In this document: in pieces, positions 8,365-18,343 of the stretch
Layout of the letters: every line of letters starts with the position of its first letter
How positions within the stretch are numbered: position 1 is the stretch's first letter
Assembly (NCBI GenBank): GCA_947651225.1
Contig: CANSYK010000002.1
Coordinates: 1-64,000 of the forward strand
DNA length: 64,000 nucleotides
Reading direction: 5' to 3'
DNA from: an uncultured bacterium
Lineage (GTDB): Bacteria > Bacillota > Clostridia > Lachnospirales > Lachnospiraceae
Notes under the pieces: model-generated
What the model saw: only the letters and a program-made list of their open reading frames with translations
Databases searched by the model: none
What the model was told of the DNA's origin: nothing
Translations under genes and position numbers: made by a program

Positions 8365-9935
8365 AAAAGATTTGCAAAAACGGATACATCCCAGACAGAG
8401 TTCACAGTGATGGGTGCTATCAGTGCATTGAGCAAAGGATATGATGATAATGAGGTCTTAAACCAGATGCAGGAAAAGGCAGGCGTTAAAATCAACTGGA
8501 ATGTTATGAGTGACTCTTTAAGTGAACAGGTGAATATCCGTATTGCAGGAAGACAGCTTCCAGATGCATTTCTTGCAGTAGGGTTTAATAACTACGATAT
8601 TTACACTTATGGCAGCGATGGTGATTTATTGATTTAACACCATATTTGACAGAGGAATATATGCCAAACCTATATAAGATTCTGGAGGAAAATCCAGATA
8701 TCAGAAGTGCGATTACTATGAGTGACGGGTGTATTTATGGGCTTCCGTCAGGAGAAAAAATGGGTACTGCAGGTATCGGCGCCAAAGATGACTATAGTAT
8801 CTATACCATTCCGCAGTTTAGTATGATTAATAAGGCATGGTTAGATGAACTTGGGCTTGAGGTGCCAAAAACATTAGATGAGCTGCATGAGGCTCTCAAG
8901 GCGTTTAAAGAAAATGACATGAGTGCAACCTATTATGGGAATGATAAAGGGAGTACAATTCCGATGAGTACAGGACTTGACCAGTGGTGCTGGGGACAGA
9001 ATATTTTTTATGCAGGTTTTGGTTTTACAAACTGGCCAAATGATGTTATCAACGATTTGGTGTTAAACCCGGATGGAAAGGTTGAATTTGTCTGTGCTTC
9101 TGATAACTACCGGAAGGCGATGACATATTTTCATGACTGGTACAAAGAAGGGCTGATGGATGTGGAGATGTTCAGCCAGAGTGATACCCAGTTGATTTCA
9201 AAATGTTCTCAGGGATATGTAGGAGTATCAACATGGTGGTATATTGAGGAACTGATGGGAGAGTATGCGAAAGATTATGTATTTCTTCCGGTTCTTGACG
9301 GCCCGGACGGAACGCATAATGTAACAGTCCGTACAGGAGGGGCTACAGTCAGCGGCAACTTAAGTATTACCAGTGCATGTAAAAGCCCGGCAAATCTGCT
9401 GAAATTCTTTGACCAGTGGTATGCGCCGGAAAATGTAATGCAATTACAGTATGGCCCGATTGGGACTTATTTTGTAGAGCAGGATGAAAACGGTTTATGG
9501 AAGAGTATTTCAGATGATGAGGCAAAAGAGAAATTTGGTAAGACAGCAGGAGAAGTAAAAGGCGAATGTGAGGTATATGGCCCGAAGCTGATACTCAGTG
9601 ATTACTACAGAACTACTTTTAAGATGGAAGACCGTGCTATTGAAAGGCTGACAGATTTGAACGATTTCTGGATGCCATATGTTGACAGTGCGGTGACTTA
9701 TCCTGTAGACTGTGTTTACACCGAAGATGAACTGGATGTGATTGACCGGTATAAGGCAGATTTTGAAAGCAGCGTATCTGAGCAGGAAGGTTTATGGCTG
9801 AAAAATGGCGGACCGAGTGATGCAGAGTGGAAAAGCTATCTTTCCAAGCTGAATGATAAGTGTGGTATGCAGGAATTACTGAAGGTTTATCAGGAGGCAT
9901 ACGAACGCTATATGGCGGCAAAAGAGGCAGAATAA
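8365..9935 (+). pseudogene. Extracellular sugar-binding lipoprotein (LplA-like), lacking signal peptide and frameshifted
   Basis: The frame opens with KTDTSQTEFTVMGAISALSK and has no start codon with ribosome site and no lipoprotein signal, because an in-frame stop lies at 8353. It then breaks near 8630: the first frame ends GDLLI-stop while one extra base would give GDLIDLTPYLTEEYMPNL, and the second frame continues to 9935. The body has features of LplA-type proteins (WLDELGLEVPKTLDELHEAL, YGPIGTYF). Two independent lesions, loss of the N-terminus and a single-base deletion, make export and function unlikely. Confidence 0.85.
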
Positions 9936-9946
9936 TAGTTATAGCT

Positions 9947-9971
9947 GGCACACTGCTTTTGGCGGTGTGCC
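9947..9971 (+). promoter_or_regulatory. Intercistronic hairpin upstream of GH32 gene
   Basis: A 10-bp stem (GGCACACTGC/GCGGTGTGCC, one G-T pair, 5-base loop) lies between the binding-protein stop and the GH32 ribosome site. No T-run follows, so it looks like an RNA-stability or partial-attenuation element, common downstream of abundant binding-protein genes. Confidence 0.5.
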
Positions 9972-9996
9972 TTGTGAAAAAGGATAGGAGATTATT

Positions 9997-11493
9997 ATGA
10001 CAAGTCAGACACTGCGTGAAGCGCGAAAATATGAAGAGGCTTCTGAAAAATTAATTGCAAAAGAGGAACGTCCCGATTTCCATTTGTCTGCACGTACAGG
10101 CTGGATGAACGATCCGAATGGGTTTTCGTATCATAATGGAAAATATCATATGTTTTATCAATACCACCCATATGATTCAAAATGGGGGCCAATGCACTGG
10201 GGACATGCGGTAAGTGAAGACCTTCTGCACTGGGAGTATCTTCCAGCGGCATTGGCGCCAGATGAAGCTTATGACAGGGATGGCTGTTTTTCAGGGAGTG
10301 CAGTTACGCTTCCGGATGGCAGGCAGCTTTTGATGTACACAGGTGTATTAAAAGAACATCAGGCAAATGGTGCATTTTGTGAGGTTCAGACACAATGTCT
10401 TGCAGTTGGGGATGGAGTGGATTATGAAAAGTATGAAAAGAATCCTGTGCTTGATGCAAAGGATTTACCAGAAGGATGCAGCAGGTTTGATTTTCGTGAC
10501 CCGAAGGTATGGCAAAAGGAGGATGGGACATATTGCTGCGTTGTAGGAAACCGCCCTGCGGATGGCAGTGGACAGATTTTGCTGTTTCACAGCGTGGATG
10601 GCTTTGCGTGGAATTTCCGAAAAATATTAGCAGCGAATAACAATCGGTTTGGAAAAATGTGGGAATGCCCGGATTTTTTTGAACTGGATGGTAAATGGGT
10701 GCTTCTTACCAGTCCTCAGGATATGTTGCCGTCGGGGTTTGAGTACCACAATGGAAATGGAACCCTTTGCCTGATTGGGGAATTTGATGAAGAAACAGAA
10801 ACTTTTACAGAGCAGCACGACCAGTCAATTGACTATGGCATTGATTTTTATGCTCCCCAGACGGTATTGGCTCCAGATGGACGGAGAATTATGATTGGTT
10901 GGATGCAGAACTGGGATACCTGTAATCTCCATTCGCCTGAGAAGTCATGGTTTGGACAGATGAGCATTCCAAGAGAATTGTTTTTGAAAAATGGGAGGTT
11001 ATATCAGAGACCGGTAAAAGAGCTGGATAAGATGCGCTGCAATCAGGTGGTGCATGAAAATGTATCGTTCTCAGGAACCATTCATCTGGATGGAGTTAAA
11101 GGAAGGAGAGTTGATTTGGAAGTGATGCTGCGTCCGGGTGATGTAGAGGAATTGTACCGGAAATTTGCTATACGTTTTGCGCAGAATGACCAGTATCATA
11201 CGTCTTTAAGCTTTCGTCCATATGAGTCTGTTCTAAAAGTGGACAGGAAATGTTCCGGTTCCAGAAGGGCGATTATTCATCAGAGACGTTCCCTGGTGAA
11301 CAGTTCAAATGGAGAATTAAAATTGCGGCTGATTTTAGACCGCTTTAGCGTGGAAGTTTTTGTAAATGATGGGGAGCAGGTTCTGTCAATGACGATGTAT
11401 ACCAGTCAGGAGGCAGATGGGATTTCCTTCTTTGCAGACGGAAGTGTAAGCATAGATGTGGTGAAATATGACTTAGGAACTGTGGAAAAATAA
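9997..11493 (+). CDS. GH32 sucrose-6-phosphate hydrolase / beta-fructofuranosidase
   Basis: 498 residues with no signal peptide, hence cytoplasmic. The GH32 catalytic blocks are all present: nucleophile Asp39 in GWMNDPNG, transition-state stabiliser in FRDPK (about residue 168), and acid/base Glu223 in MWECPDFF. A C-terminal beta-sandwich follows (LILDRFSVEVFVNDGEQ). It hydrolyses sucrose, sucrose phosphate or short fructans to release fructose, which the kinase next door can phosphorylate. AGGAG precedes the ATG. It appears intact although the transporter genes just upstream are broken. Confidence 0.93.
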   Translation: MTSQTLREARKYEEASEKLIAKEERPDFHLSARTGWMNDPNGFSYHNGKYHMFYQYHPYDSKWGPMHWGHAVSEDLLHWEYLPAALAPDEAYDRDGCFSGSAVTLPDGRQLLMYTGVLKEHQANGAFCEVQTQCLAVGDGVDYEKYEKNPVLDAKDLPEGCSRFDFRDPKVWQKEDGTYCCVVGNRPADGSGQILLFHSVDGFAWNFRKILAANNNRFGKMWECPDFFELDGKWVLLTSPQDMLPSGFEYHNGNGTLCLIGEFDEETETFTEQHDQSIDYGIDFYAPQTVLAPDGRRIMIGWMQNWDTCNLHSPEKSWFGQMSIPRELFLKNGRLYQRPVKELDKMRCNQVVHENVSFSGTIHLDGVKGRRVDLEVMLRPGDVEELYRKFAIRFAQNDQYHTSLSFRPYESVLKVDRKCSGSRRAIIHQRRSLVNSSNGELKLRLILDRFSVEVFVNDGEQVLSMTMYTSQEADGISFFADGSVSIDVVKYDLGTVEK

Positions 11494-11554
11494 TATTGCC
11501 TGATTGCATAGGATATTTCCTCTCCGTTTCTTATGTTGAAAGGATGGTATTTTT

Positions 11555-12523
11555 ATGGAAAAATTTGACGTGACAGCATTGGGGGAACTGTTGGTGGATT
11601 TTACAATGAATGGGGTTAGCGGACAGGGGAATCCTGTGTTTGAGGCCAATCCAGGTGGTGCGCCCTGCAATGTTTTGTCAATGCTGCAGCAGTTAGGAAA
11701 GCGGACGGCATTTTTGGGGAAGGTCGGAAAAGATTCTTTTGGTGAAATGCTAAAGAGGACGGTACAGGAGCAGGGAATTGACATAAGCGGGCTGGTGATG
11801 GATGAGGAAGTTCCTACAACGTTGGCATTTGTGCATACTGCTCCAGATGGGGACCGCAGCTTTTCATTTTATCGCAGCCCAGGGGCAGATATGATGCTCA
11901 AAAAAGAAGAAACAGAGATTTCTTTTTTACAGAATACCCGTATTTTTCATTTTGGAAGCTTGTCAATGACAGAGGAAGGGATTGAGGCGACAACGAAAAT
12001 GGCAGTGGAGACTGCAAAAAAGGCAGGTGCTTTGCTTTCCTTTGATCCGAATCTGCGCCCGCCGTTGTGGAAGAGCCTTGATATAGCAAAAGAGAAGATT
12101 GCTTATGGCATCAGCCAGTGTGATATCCTTAAAATTTCAGATGATGAGATTTTGTTTTTTACAGGAGCATCAGATATTGATGAAGGCGTAGCAAAAATTC
12201 AGGAGGAATTTCATACTCCGCTTATTTTTGCAACAATGGGAAAAGAGGGAAGCAGGGCTTATTACCAGGGCGGCCGTACAGTATGTGGGCCATTTTTGAA
12301 CCAGAATACAGTTGAAACAACAGGGGCAGGGGATACCTTTATGGCCTGTGTGTTAAATGGGGTTCTGGGCTATGGTATAGAAGAGCTAAATGAGCAGAAA
12401 CTGTATGGAATGTTAGAATTTGCCAATGCTGCCGCCTCTCTGATTACAACAAAGAAGGGCGCATTAAAGGTTATGCCAGAAGAAAAAGAGGTACGGGATT
12501 TTATACAAAGCCAGCGTTCTTAG
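11555..12523 (+). CDS. Fructokinase (PfkB family)
   Basis: 322 residues. PfkB signatures: the N-terminal GELLVDF start, substrate-binding NPGGAPCNVLSMLQQLG (around residues 36-52) and ATP/catalytic motif TVETTGAGDTFMACVL, where the Asp is the catalytic base. Placement directly after GH32 points to fructose as substrate, giving fructose-6-phosphate. AAAGGA precedes the ATG. The TAG stop at 12521-12523 coincides with the first bases of a palindromic repeat copy (TAGAG), so the repeat may have supplied the stop codon. Confidence 0.9.
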   Translation: MEKFDVTALGELLVDFTMNGVSGQGNPVFEANPGGAPCNVLSMLQQLGKRTAFLGKVGKDSFGEMLKRTVQEQGIDISGLVMDEEVPTTLAFVHTAPDGDRSFSFYRSPGADMMLKKEETEISFLQNTRIFHFGSLSMTEEGIEATTKMAVETAKKAGALLSFDPNLRPPLWKSLDIAKEKIAYGISQCDILKISDDEILFFTGASDIDEGVAKIQEEFHTPLIFATMGKEGSRAYYQGGRTVCGPFLNQNTVETTGAGDTFMACVLNGVLGYGIEELNEQKLYGMLEFANAAASLITTKKGALKVMPEEKEVRDFIQSQRS

Positions 12524-12655
12524 AGTATGTTTGAAAACTGTTTTTTACAATATGTGCTTCACGCTTTGCAAGAGATTTGTTCCCAATTTAGAAGGTGCAG
12601 TGGGCTGCCGGATTTGGGGGTAAAAATAGCGCAAAGCGGGGAGCACATATTTTTT
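12521..12655. repeat. Degenerate copy of the 164-bp palindromic element
   Basis: It starts TAGAGTATGTTTGAAAACTG, like the ends of the copies at 36934-37097 and 63114-63277, and shares the later block AATAGCGCAAAGCGGGGAG. The middle is diverged and the far terminal repeat is missing. It sits between convergent fructokinase and YczE-like genes. Confidence 0.7.
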
Positions 12656-12662
12656 TTTACAT

Positions 12663-13400
12663 TTATTTTTTTCTGATTTCATTTTCGCTTTTGCCAAACT
12701 GCTGCTCAACGGCGATGATATTTGTGTCAGAAAGGGGAGCGGCGGCACTGGCAGCTTGCAGTGGTGTTCCAAACAAGAGCGATGGTGCAAAAGAAAAAAT
12801 GCGGCCAAAGAAACGTGCAATAAATCCTACTGACAATGCTGCAAGGATGGTTCCTTCCCGGACACCGTCAAGCCTTTGCGCAAAGCAGAGGGAGAGAATA
12901 GCAGCAATTACTGTCATGGATACGTCAAAGATAATTTTAGTGATACCAAAGTCTGTATTCCATACAAAGGTAACTGCCCGGACAAAGGATTCGCCTGGGA
13001 GCATGGCAACATCTGCCAGGACTTCCAGATACACGCCAAATCCAAGAACAAGACATCCCGTCAGCAGAGTGATTACACTGAAAATATAGGAATGCGGATG
13101 AATAAGTTTAAGAAGTATCATGGTCAGGTCAATGAAATAGCCAAACGCAATAGAAACAGGGACCTGAAGCAAATGTTCTAACTTAAAATTCTGACGCAGA
13201 ATGAAAAGCTGCAGTAAAATCAGGAAAAGGCTGAAAATAATAGTGAATTGCCCTAAAGTAAGCGGGAGATTCAGGCTTAATACGTAGGGAATGGATGAAA
13301 TAGGGGAAGTTCCCAGATTTGCTTTTGTAACAAGGCTGACCCCTAAAGAATTGATGAATAATCCGATGAAGAAAATAGTGTAACGTTTCAATTTTTCCAT
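12663..13400 (-). CDS. YczE/DUF6198-like integral membrane protein
   Basis: About 245 residues from the ATG at 13400, which follows AAAGGAGA; a TTG in the same frame at 13418 lies inside the ribosome site and is rejected. The protein starts with the family pattern YTIFFIGLFINSLGVSLVTKANLGTSPISSIPYVLS and has five or six membrane helices. The related YczE and YitT families are uncharacterised; YczE has been linked to antibiotic production in Bacillus. It is a single gene with no operon partner. Confidence 0.75.
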   Translation of the reverse strand: MEKLKRYTIFFIGLFINSLGVSLVTKANLGTSPISSIPYVLSLNLPLTLGQFTIIFSLFLILLQLFILRQNFKLEHLLQVPVSIAFGYFIDLTMILLKLIHPHSYIFSVITLLTGCLVLGFGVYLEVLADVAMLPGESFVRAVTFVWNTDFGITKIIFDVSMTVIAAILSLCFAQRLDGVREGTILAALSVGFIARFFGRIFSFAPSLLFGTPLQAASAAAPLSDTNIIAVEQQFGKSENEIRKK

Positions 13401-13495
13401 TTTTATTTCTCCTTTCAATTATTAGAATTATTATTAAAATATATATAATTGTTAGAATTATAACTATATTAATTCTATTTGTCAATATCCGACTT

Positions 13496-13590
13496 CAAAA
13501 TGTGTACATACAGTGCTGAAAGCGAAGATGTGGGTTACTAATCATGTCTATTTGAAACATCATGCGAAAAACCAGCGATGAATAGTAATA
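13496..13590. repeat. GTTACTATTC-type intergenic repeat
   Basis: Positions 13533-13590, read on the minus strand, match 27203-27258 over most of about 57 bases (shared blocks TTACTATTCAT, GCTGGTTTTTCGCA and GATGTTT). The adjacent 13496-13515 (CAAAATGTGTACATACAGTG) recurs with one change at 58739-58758, next to another GTGAATAGTAAC. Apart from this and the ilvC promoter, stretch 13401-13704 holds nothing I can name. Confidence 0.6.
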
Positions 13591-13618
13591 GATGTCGAAG
13601 AAGTTGCAGGAACAGTTC

Positions 13619-13664
13619 TTGACAAAAATGTATTGAAATGATATAGTTACCACGATAGTGGTAA
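13619..13664 (+). promoter_or_regulatory. ilvC promoter with palindromic operator
   Basis: TTGACA (13619-13624), a 17-base spacer and TATAGT (13642-13647) form a strong promoter. Immediately after the -10, overlapping the expected start site, lies the palindrome TTACCACGATAGTGGTAA (13647-13664; 7-bp arms, 4-base centre). The placement is that of a repressor operator. The regulator is not identified. Confidence 0.75.
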
Positions 13665-13689
13665 ATAAAATAAAAACATAATCGATTAA

Positions 13690-14706
<1,017 letters not shown>

Positions 14707-14845
14707 AATAGCATATAGAATTAGCAAAATAATTTTTTTAAATTGGCCACGATTTCTTTGGAAAATACAGGCATCGTTGTGTTTTTGGTATCCACGGGCA
14801 AAAAAGAACGGACTAAAGAGAGAAGAATTAAAAGATAAAGCATAT

Positions 14846-14872
14846 TAAGGAACTGTAAATAAATTAAATGAA
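14846..14872. repeat. Solo end of the 30271-30470 repeat element
   Basis: TAAGGAACTGTAAATAAATTAAATGAA here is identical, on the opposite strand, to the right end of the element at 30271-30470 (about 30444-30470). Only this terminal 27 bases is present. The ilvC-to-terminator spacer 14707-14845 has no clear gene, though one frame reads like a coding tail (SLENTGIVVFLVSTGKKERT). Confidence 0.65.
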
Positions 14873-14912
14873 TAAAGCCCTGACATTTTATATTTGTTGT
14901 CAGGGCTTTTTA
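14873..14912. terminator. Bidirectional intrinsic terminator
   Basis: AAAGCCCTGACA (14874-14885) pairs with TGTCAGGGCTTT (14898-14909), with A-runs before and T-runs after. It can end ilvC transcription on the plus strand and the small exported peptide gene on the minus strand. Confidence 0.88.
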
Positions 14913-14974
14913 TTGATTAAGCTATGGTGAACGGGTAGTGGCTCTGAAGTAATGTATACCAACGATATGTATTA

Positions 14975-15175
14975 TTATGCCGATGTTGCATAAGAAACAA
15001 TCTTCCCATTTTTTGTCCAGAAATATACACAAGGGAAATGGTAGCCTTCCATTTTTTTTGTTTTGATACTGGTTTTGCTTGCCTTAATAAATGCTGTTTT
15101 TCTTGCTGCTTTTGAAACTGCTGTAGCATTTACGAACAATGCAAATGCAACTGCCAATACCAGGATTTTTTTTAT
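14975..15175 (-). CDS. Small exported peptide with apparent ATA start codon
   Basis: A 66-codon frame with a textbook N-terminal signal peptide (KKILVLAVAFALFVNATA) followed by a basic, lysine-rich mature part and an aromatic C-terminus (VYFWTKNGKIVSYATSA). AAGGAGG lies six bases before codon ATA at 15175-15173, exactly where ATG should be; the first in-frame alternative, TTG at 15157, would cut off half the signal peptide. Either the start has mutated from ATG to ATA, silencing the gene, or ATA is used weakly. Family not recognised. Confidence 0.55.
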   Translation of the reverse strand: MKKILVLAVAFALFVNATAVSKAARKTAFIKASKTSIKTKKMEGYHFPCVYFWTKNGKIVSYATSA

Positions 15176-15419
15176 GTATTGCCTCCTTTTTCATTAAAAA
15201 AACATATTTTTATGGTGATATTATATATATCTGGTGAAATAAAGTCAAGCGGATGACATCTCACAGTTTTTTGTGAAAAGGTATTGCCATGAATACCGTT
15301 ATGGCTGCGGAAAGCACATCGGCAATCGGCTGGGCATACAAAAAAGAAAAGAAGTTTTTGATAATGTCAGTGAAACGGATAGGAAAATGTAACAAAGTAT
15401 AATGAATAAGGAAAAGCAT

Positions 15420-16175
15420 ATGAATAGTTTAGATAATATAACAAAAAGTTTCGTTGAGCAAAGTCAGAATATTTTAGAGGATAATTTGGTTGGGATATAT
15501 CTCCATGGTTCGGCCGCAATGGGATGCTTTAATATCCAAAACAGTGATATTGATTTACTGGTTGTAGTGCATGAAGATATCCCTGATGAAATAAAACGCC
15601 GATATATGGATATGGTTGTAGAGTTAAATGCATATGCGCCAAAGAAGGGAATTGAATTAAGTGTTGTTAAAAAAGATGTATGTAACCCTTTTGTTTATCC
15701 TACTCCTTTTGAATTACATTTTTCTAATGCACATTTAGAATGGTATGAAAAGAATCCATCAGAGTATATTGATAAGATGAAAGGAACAGATAAGGATTTG
15801 GCGGCTCATTTTACTATAATCTATCATCGGGGAAAATGCCTTTGTGGGAAAGAGATTAGAGATGTTTTTGAAAAGGTTCGTCGAGAATTTTATTATGACA
15901 GTATTTGGTGTGATGTTAAGGATGCGGAAGAAGAAATAAAAGAAAATCCCACATATGTGATTTTGAATTTGTGCAGAGTGTTGGCATACAAGGAGGAGGG
16001 AATTATTTTGTCAAAACAGGAAGGTGGAAAATGGGGACTAGACAATCTTCCTCCTATATATCAATCACTGATTTTACAGGCATTGAATGAGTACTCATTG
16101 AATGAGCCGATAGAACTGGACAATGACTGCGCTCATAACTATGCCGCATATATGATAAATCAAATGAAAGAATAG
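15420..16175 (+). CDS. Nucleotidyltransferase, aminoglycoside adenylyltransferase-like
   Basis: 251 residues. The N-terminal nucleotidyltransferase fold shows the GSAAMGCFNIQNSDIDLLV motif (GS-x(n)-DxD, metal-binding aspartates). The C-terminal helical domain resembles the DUF4111 domain of ANT(3'')/ANT(9) enzymes (ILNLCRVLAYKEEGIILSKQ, KWGLDNLPPIYQSLI). Such enzymes adenylylate streptomycin or spectinomycin, but many chromosomal relatives have untested substrates. The ATG at 15420 follows AAGGA and is preferred over 15402. It is a single gene; the region 15180-15400 upstream shows no clear feature. Confidence 0.78.
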   Translation: MNSLDNITKSFVEQSQNILEDNLVGIYLHGSAAMGCFNIQNSDIDLLVVVHEDIPDEIKRRYMDMVVELNAYAPKKGIELSVVKKDVCNPFVYPTPFELHFSNAHLEWYEKNPSEYIDKMKGTDKDLAAHFTIIYHRGKCLCGKEIRDVFEKVRREFYYDSIWCDVKDAEEEIKENPTYVILNLCRVLAYKEEGIILSKQEGGKWGLDNLPPIYQSLILQALNEYSLNEPIELDNDCAHNYAAYMINQMKE

Positions 16176-16301
16176 TAACGGAGCGGACAGTAACCGGAAC
16201 CATAATTCCACTTGCTTTAGACGGCGGGTTAAGGTATCCAAAAGTGGAAAGTTGTGATATACTTCTCTTATGGGAAAACGGAAATCTAAAAGAGGTAGAT
16301 A

Positions 16302-16982
16302 ATGAAATACGATTGTTTGATTATTGATGATGAGAAGCTCCTTGCAGACAGTACATCAGAGTATTTTAATTTATTTGGTGTAAAGACAGCAGTTGTGTAT
16401 ACCGCTGCGGAATGCAAGGAATTTTTTTATGAAAATACGGCCAAACTGCTGTTACTTGACATAAATCTGGGTGACAGCAGTGGTTTTGAGCTATGCAAAG
16501 AACTTCGTGAAAAGACGAATATTCCGATTTTGTTTATTTCTGCAAGAACGAGTGATGATGATAAAATTATTGCGCTTAATATTGGAGGGGATGATTATGT
16601 TCAAAAGCCATATTCGCTTGGTGTTCTTTTAGCAAAGGTGAAGGTGGTATTAAAACGGTTTGGGCAGAGCGGCGATACAAAATATTCTGATGGCAGACTG
16701 GAAGTTGATTTTAATGCAAAGCAGGTCTCTGTTGATGGAGTTGCTATTAAGCTGACATCATTGGAGTTTCGCCTGTTATCCTATTTGATGAAAAATGAAA
16801 ATAAAGTCATTTCCAAGCAGGAGTTGTTTGAAAAAATCTGGAAGGATAAATTTACCAGTGATGGAACGTTAAACGTGCATATCCGAAAGATTCGGGAAGC
16901 GATTGAGCAGAATCCGGGCAAGCCGGAATATATCATTACTGTCTGGGGTGATGGCTATAAGTTTATTGGGAGGAAGCAATGA
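16302..16982 (+). CDS. OmpR-family response regulator of an ABC export module
   Basis: 226 residues: receiver domain with Asp53 in LLLLDINLGDSSG and Lys in YVQKPYSLGVLL, then a winged-helix DNA-binding domain from about residue 130 (LTSLEFRLLSYLMKNENKVI, VHIRKIREAIEQNPGKPEYI). Its stop overlaps the kinase start by four bases. With the kinase, ATPase and FtsX permease it forms the arrangement used by Firmicutes to sense and expel antimicrobial peptides (BceRS-BceAB type). Confidence 0.9.
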   Translation: MKYDCLIIDDEKLLADSTSEYFNLFGVKTAVVYTAAECKEFFYENTAKLLLLDINLGDSSGFELCKELREKTNIPILFISARTSDDDKIIALNIGGDDYVQKPYSLGVLLAKVKVVLKRFGQSGDTKYSDGRLEVDFNAKQVSVDGVAIKLTSLEFRLLSYLMKNENKVISKQELFEKIWKDKFTSDGTLNVHIRKIREAIEQNPGKPEYIITVWGDGYKFIGRKQ

Positions 16983-18244
16983 AAAAGCGAATTTTTCTGG
17001 CAAGTCTGTTATTTTCTTTTGCGATAGAAATTGCAATTCTTCTTTTTTTCATCGTTCAGAATACAGAAGAAGCACAGGATACTGTACTGGTGAACGAGGC
17101 AGTCCAAACGGTACAAAATGACTGGCATACGATAAAAAACCATAAAAATAAAACGTCTCTTGACTATGTTGTAATTGATACGAATGAAAGGGTGCTGTTT
17201 CGAACAAAGGCAGGGTTAAGTGAAAATATCAATAAGGCAATAAGACACAGGGATACGATACTTGATATTGAAGCGGATGGTTTGGTGGCAGGAAAAATAA
17301 TTGTTGCTAACGACAGGATGCAGAGTTTTGAGAGACAGAAAAAGACAATGGTTCTTTTTCTGTCTGCTGTCATATTGATACAATGCATTTTCTGTGTGGG
17401 ATATTTTTGCTATCTAGAACATTATATTATAAAGCCTTTTTACAAGCTAAAGGGATTTGCAATGCGTGTTGCAGGTGGTAATTTTGATATTCCGCTTATG
17501 ATGGACAGGCAGAATCTTTTTGGCGCATTTACAGAAAGCTTTGATATTATGCGCTCTGAATTGAAAAGAGCAAGAATAGCAGAAGCTAAAGCGAATGCAG
17601 ATAAAAAAGAACTGGTTGCCAAACTTTCCCATGATATTAAAACGCCTGTTGCAAGTATAAAAGCAGCTTCCGAAGTGGGTGCTGCATTAACTGACAATGA
17701 AAAAAGTAAAGATAACTATACTCAGATTATCCGCAAGGCAGACCAGATTAATACGCTTATTACTAATTTGTTTTCGGCTTCCTTAGAAGAGCTTCGGCAG
17801 CTTTCCGTTACCCCTGAAGAAATAGAAAGTAAAGAATTAAGGATATTGCTTGAAAACTCTGATTATTTCCATCGTTCCACAATCCCTGATATTCCTGGTT
17901 GTATTTTGTATCTGGACAGGCTTCGTCTGCAGCAGGTATTTGATAATATTTTTGCCAATTCCTACAAATATGCTGACACAAGGATTGATGTAGCAGTACA
18001 AAGAGATAAACGCTATCTTTCTGTTGTAATGGAGGATTATGGTGGAGGGGTTCGTATAGAAGAGCTTGCCCTTCTGAAAGAAAAATATAAACGGGGAAGT
18101 AATATAAAAGATAAGGAAGGTGCAGGTCTGGGGCTTTACATTTCGGATTATTTTATGAAAGAAATGCATGGAAAACTTATCGTTGAAAATGGAGATAATG
18201 GATTAAAGGTGACGGTGATGATTGCTTTAGGTGGTGGGATTTAA
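16979..18244 (+). CDS. Sensor histidine kinase of the export module
   Basis: 421 residues: membrane helices at about 5-27 and 123-145 enclosing an extracytoplasmic domain of about 95 residues, a HAMP-like linker, phosphoacceptor His218 in AKLSHDIKTPVASIK, and a HATPase domain (N-box IFANSYKYAD, EDYGGGVRIEEL, AGLGLYISDYFM). The large external loop differs from the very short loop of classical BceS, so it may sense its ligand directly. Translationally coupled to the regulator. Confidence 0.88.
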   Translation: MKKRIFLASLLFSFAIEIAILLFFIVQNTEEAQDTVLVNEAVQTVQNDWHTIKNHKNKTSLDYVVIDTNERVLFRTKAGLSENINKAIRHRDTILDIEADGLVAGKIIVANDRMQSFERQKKTMVLFLSAVILIQCIFCVGYFCYLEHYIIKPFYKLKGFAMRVAGGNFDIPLMMDRQNLFGAFTESFDIMRSELKRARIAEAKANADKKELVAKLSHDIKTPVASIKAASEVGAALTDNEKSKDNYTQIIRKADQINTLITNLFSASLEELRQLSVTPEEIESKELRILLENSDYFHRSTIPDIPGCILYLDRLRLQQVFDNIFANSYKYADTRIDVAVQRDKRYLSVVMEDYGGGVRIEELALLKEKYKRGSNIKDKEGAGLGLYISDYFMKEMHGKLIVENGDNGLKVTVMIALGGGI

Positions 18245-18343
18245 GGAATATTTAAGAGTTGGCTAAAGACATTTAAGAATTGCAAAAGTAAAATAGGACT
18301 TGTAAATGAGATACAGTTAAAAAGTGTGATATGGAGGAGTCTT

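Noticed and set aside
12595-13089. 164-codon plus-strand ORF opposite the YczE-like gene
   Set aside because: Shadow of a clear membrane protein on the other strand; no family resemblance.
14745-14840. Possible coding tail after ilvC (SLENTGIVVFLVSTGKKERT)
   Set aside because: Too short, no start and no recognisable family; only mentioned with the repeat entry.
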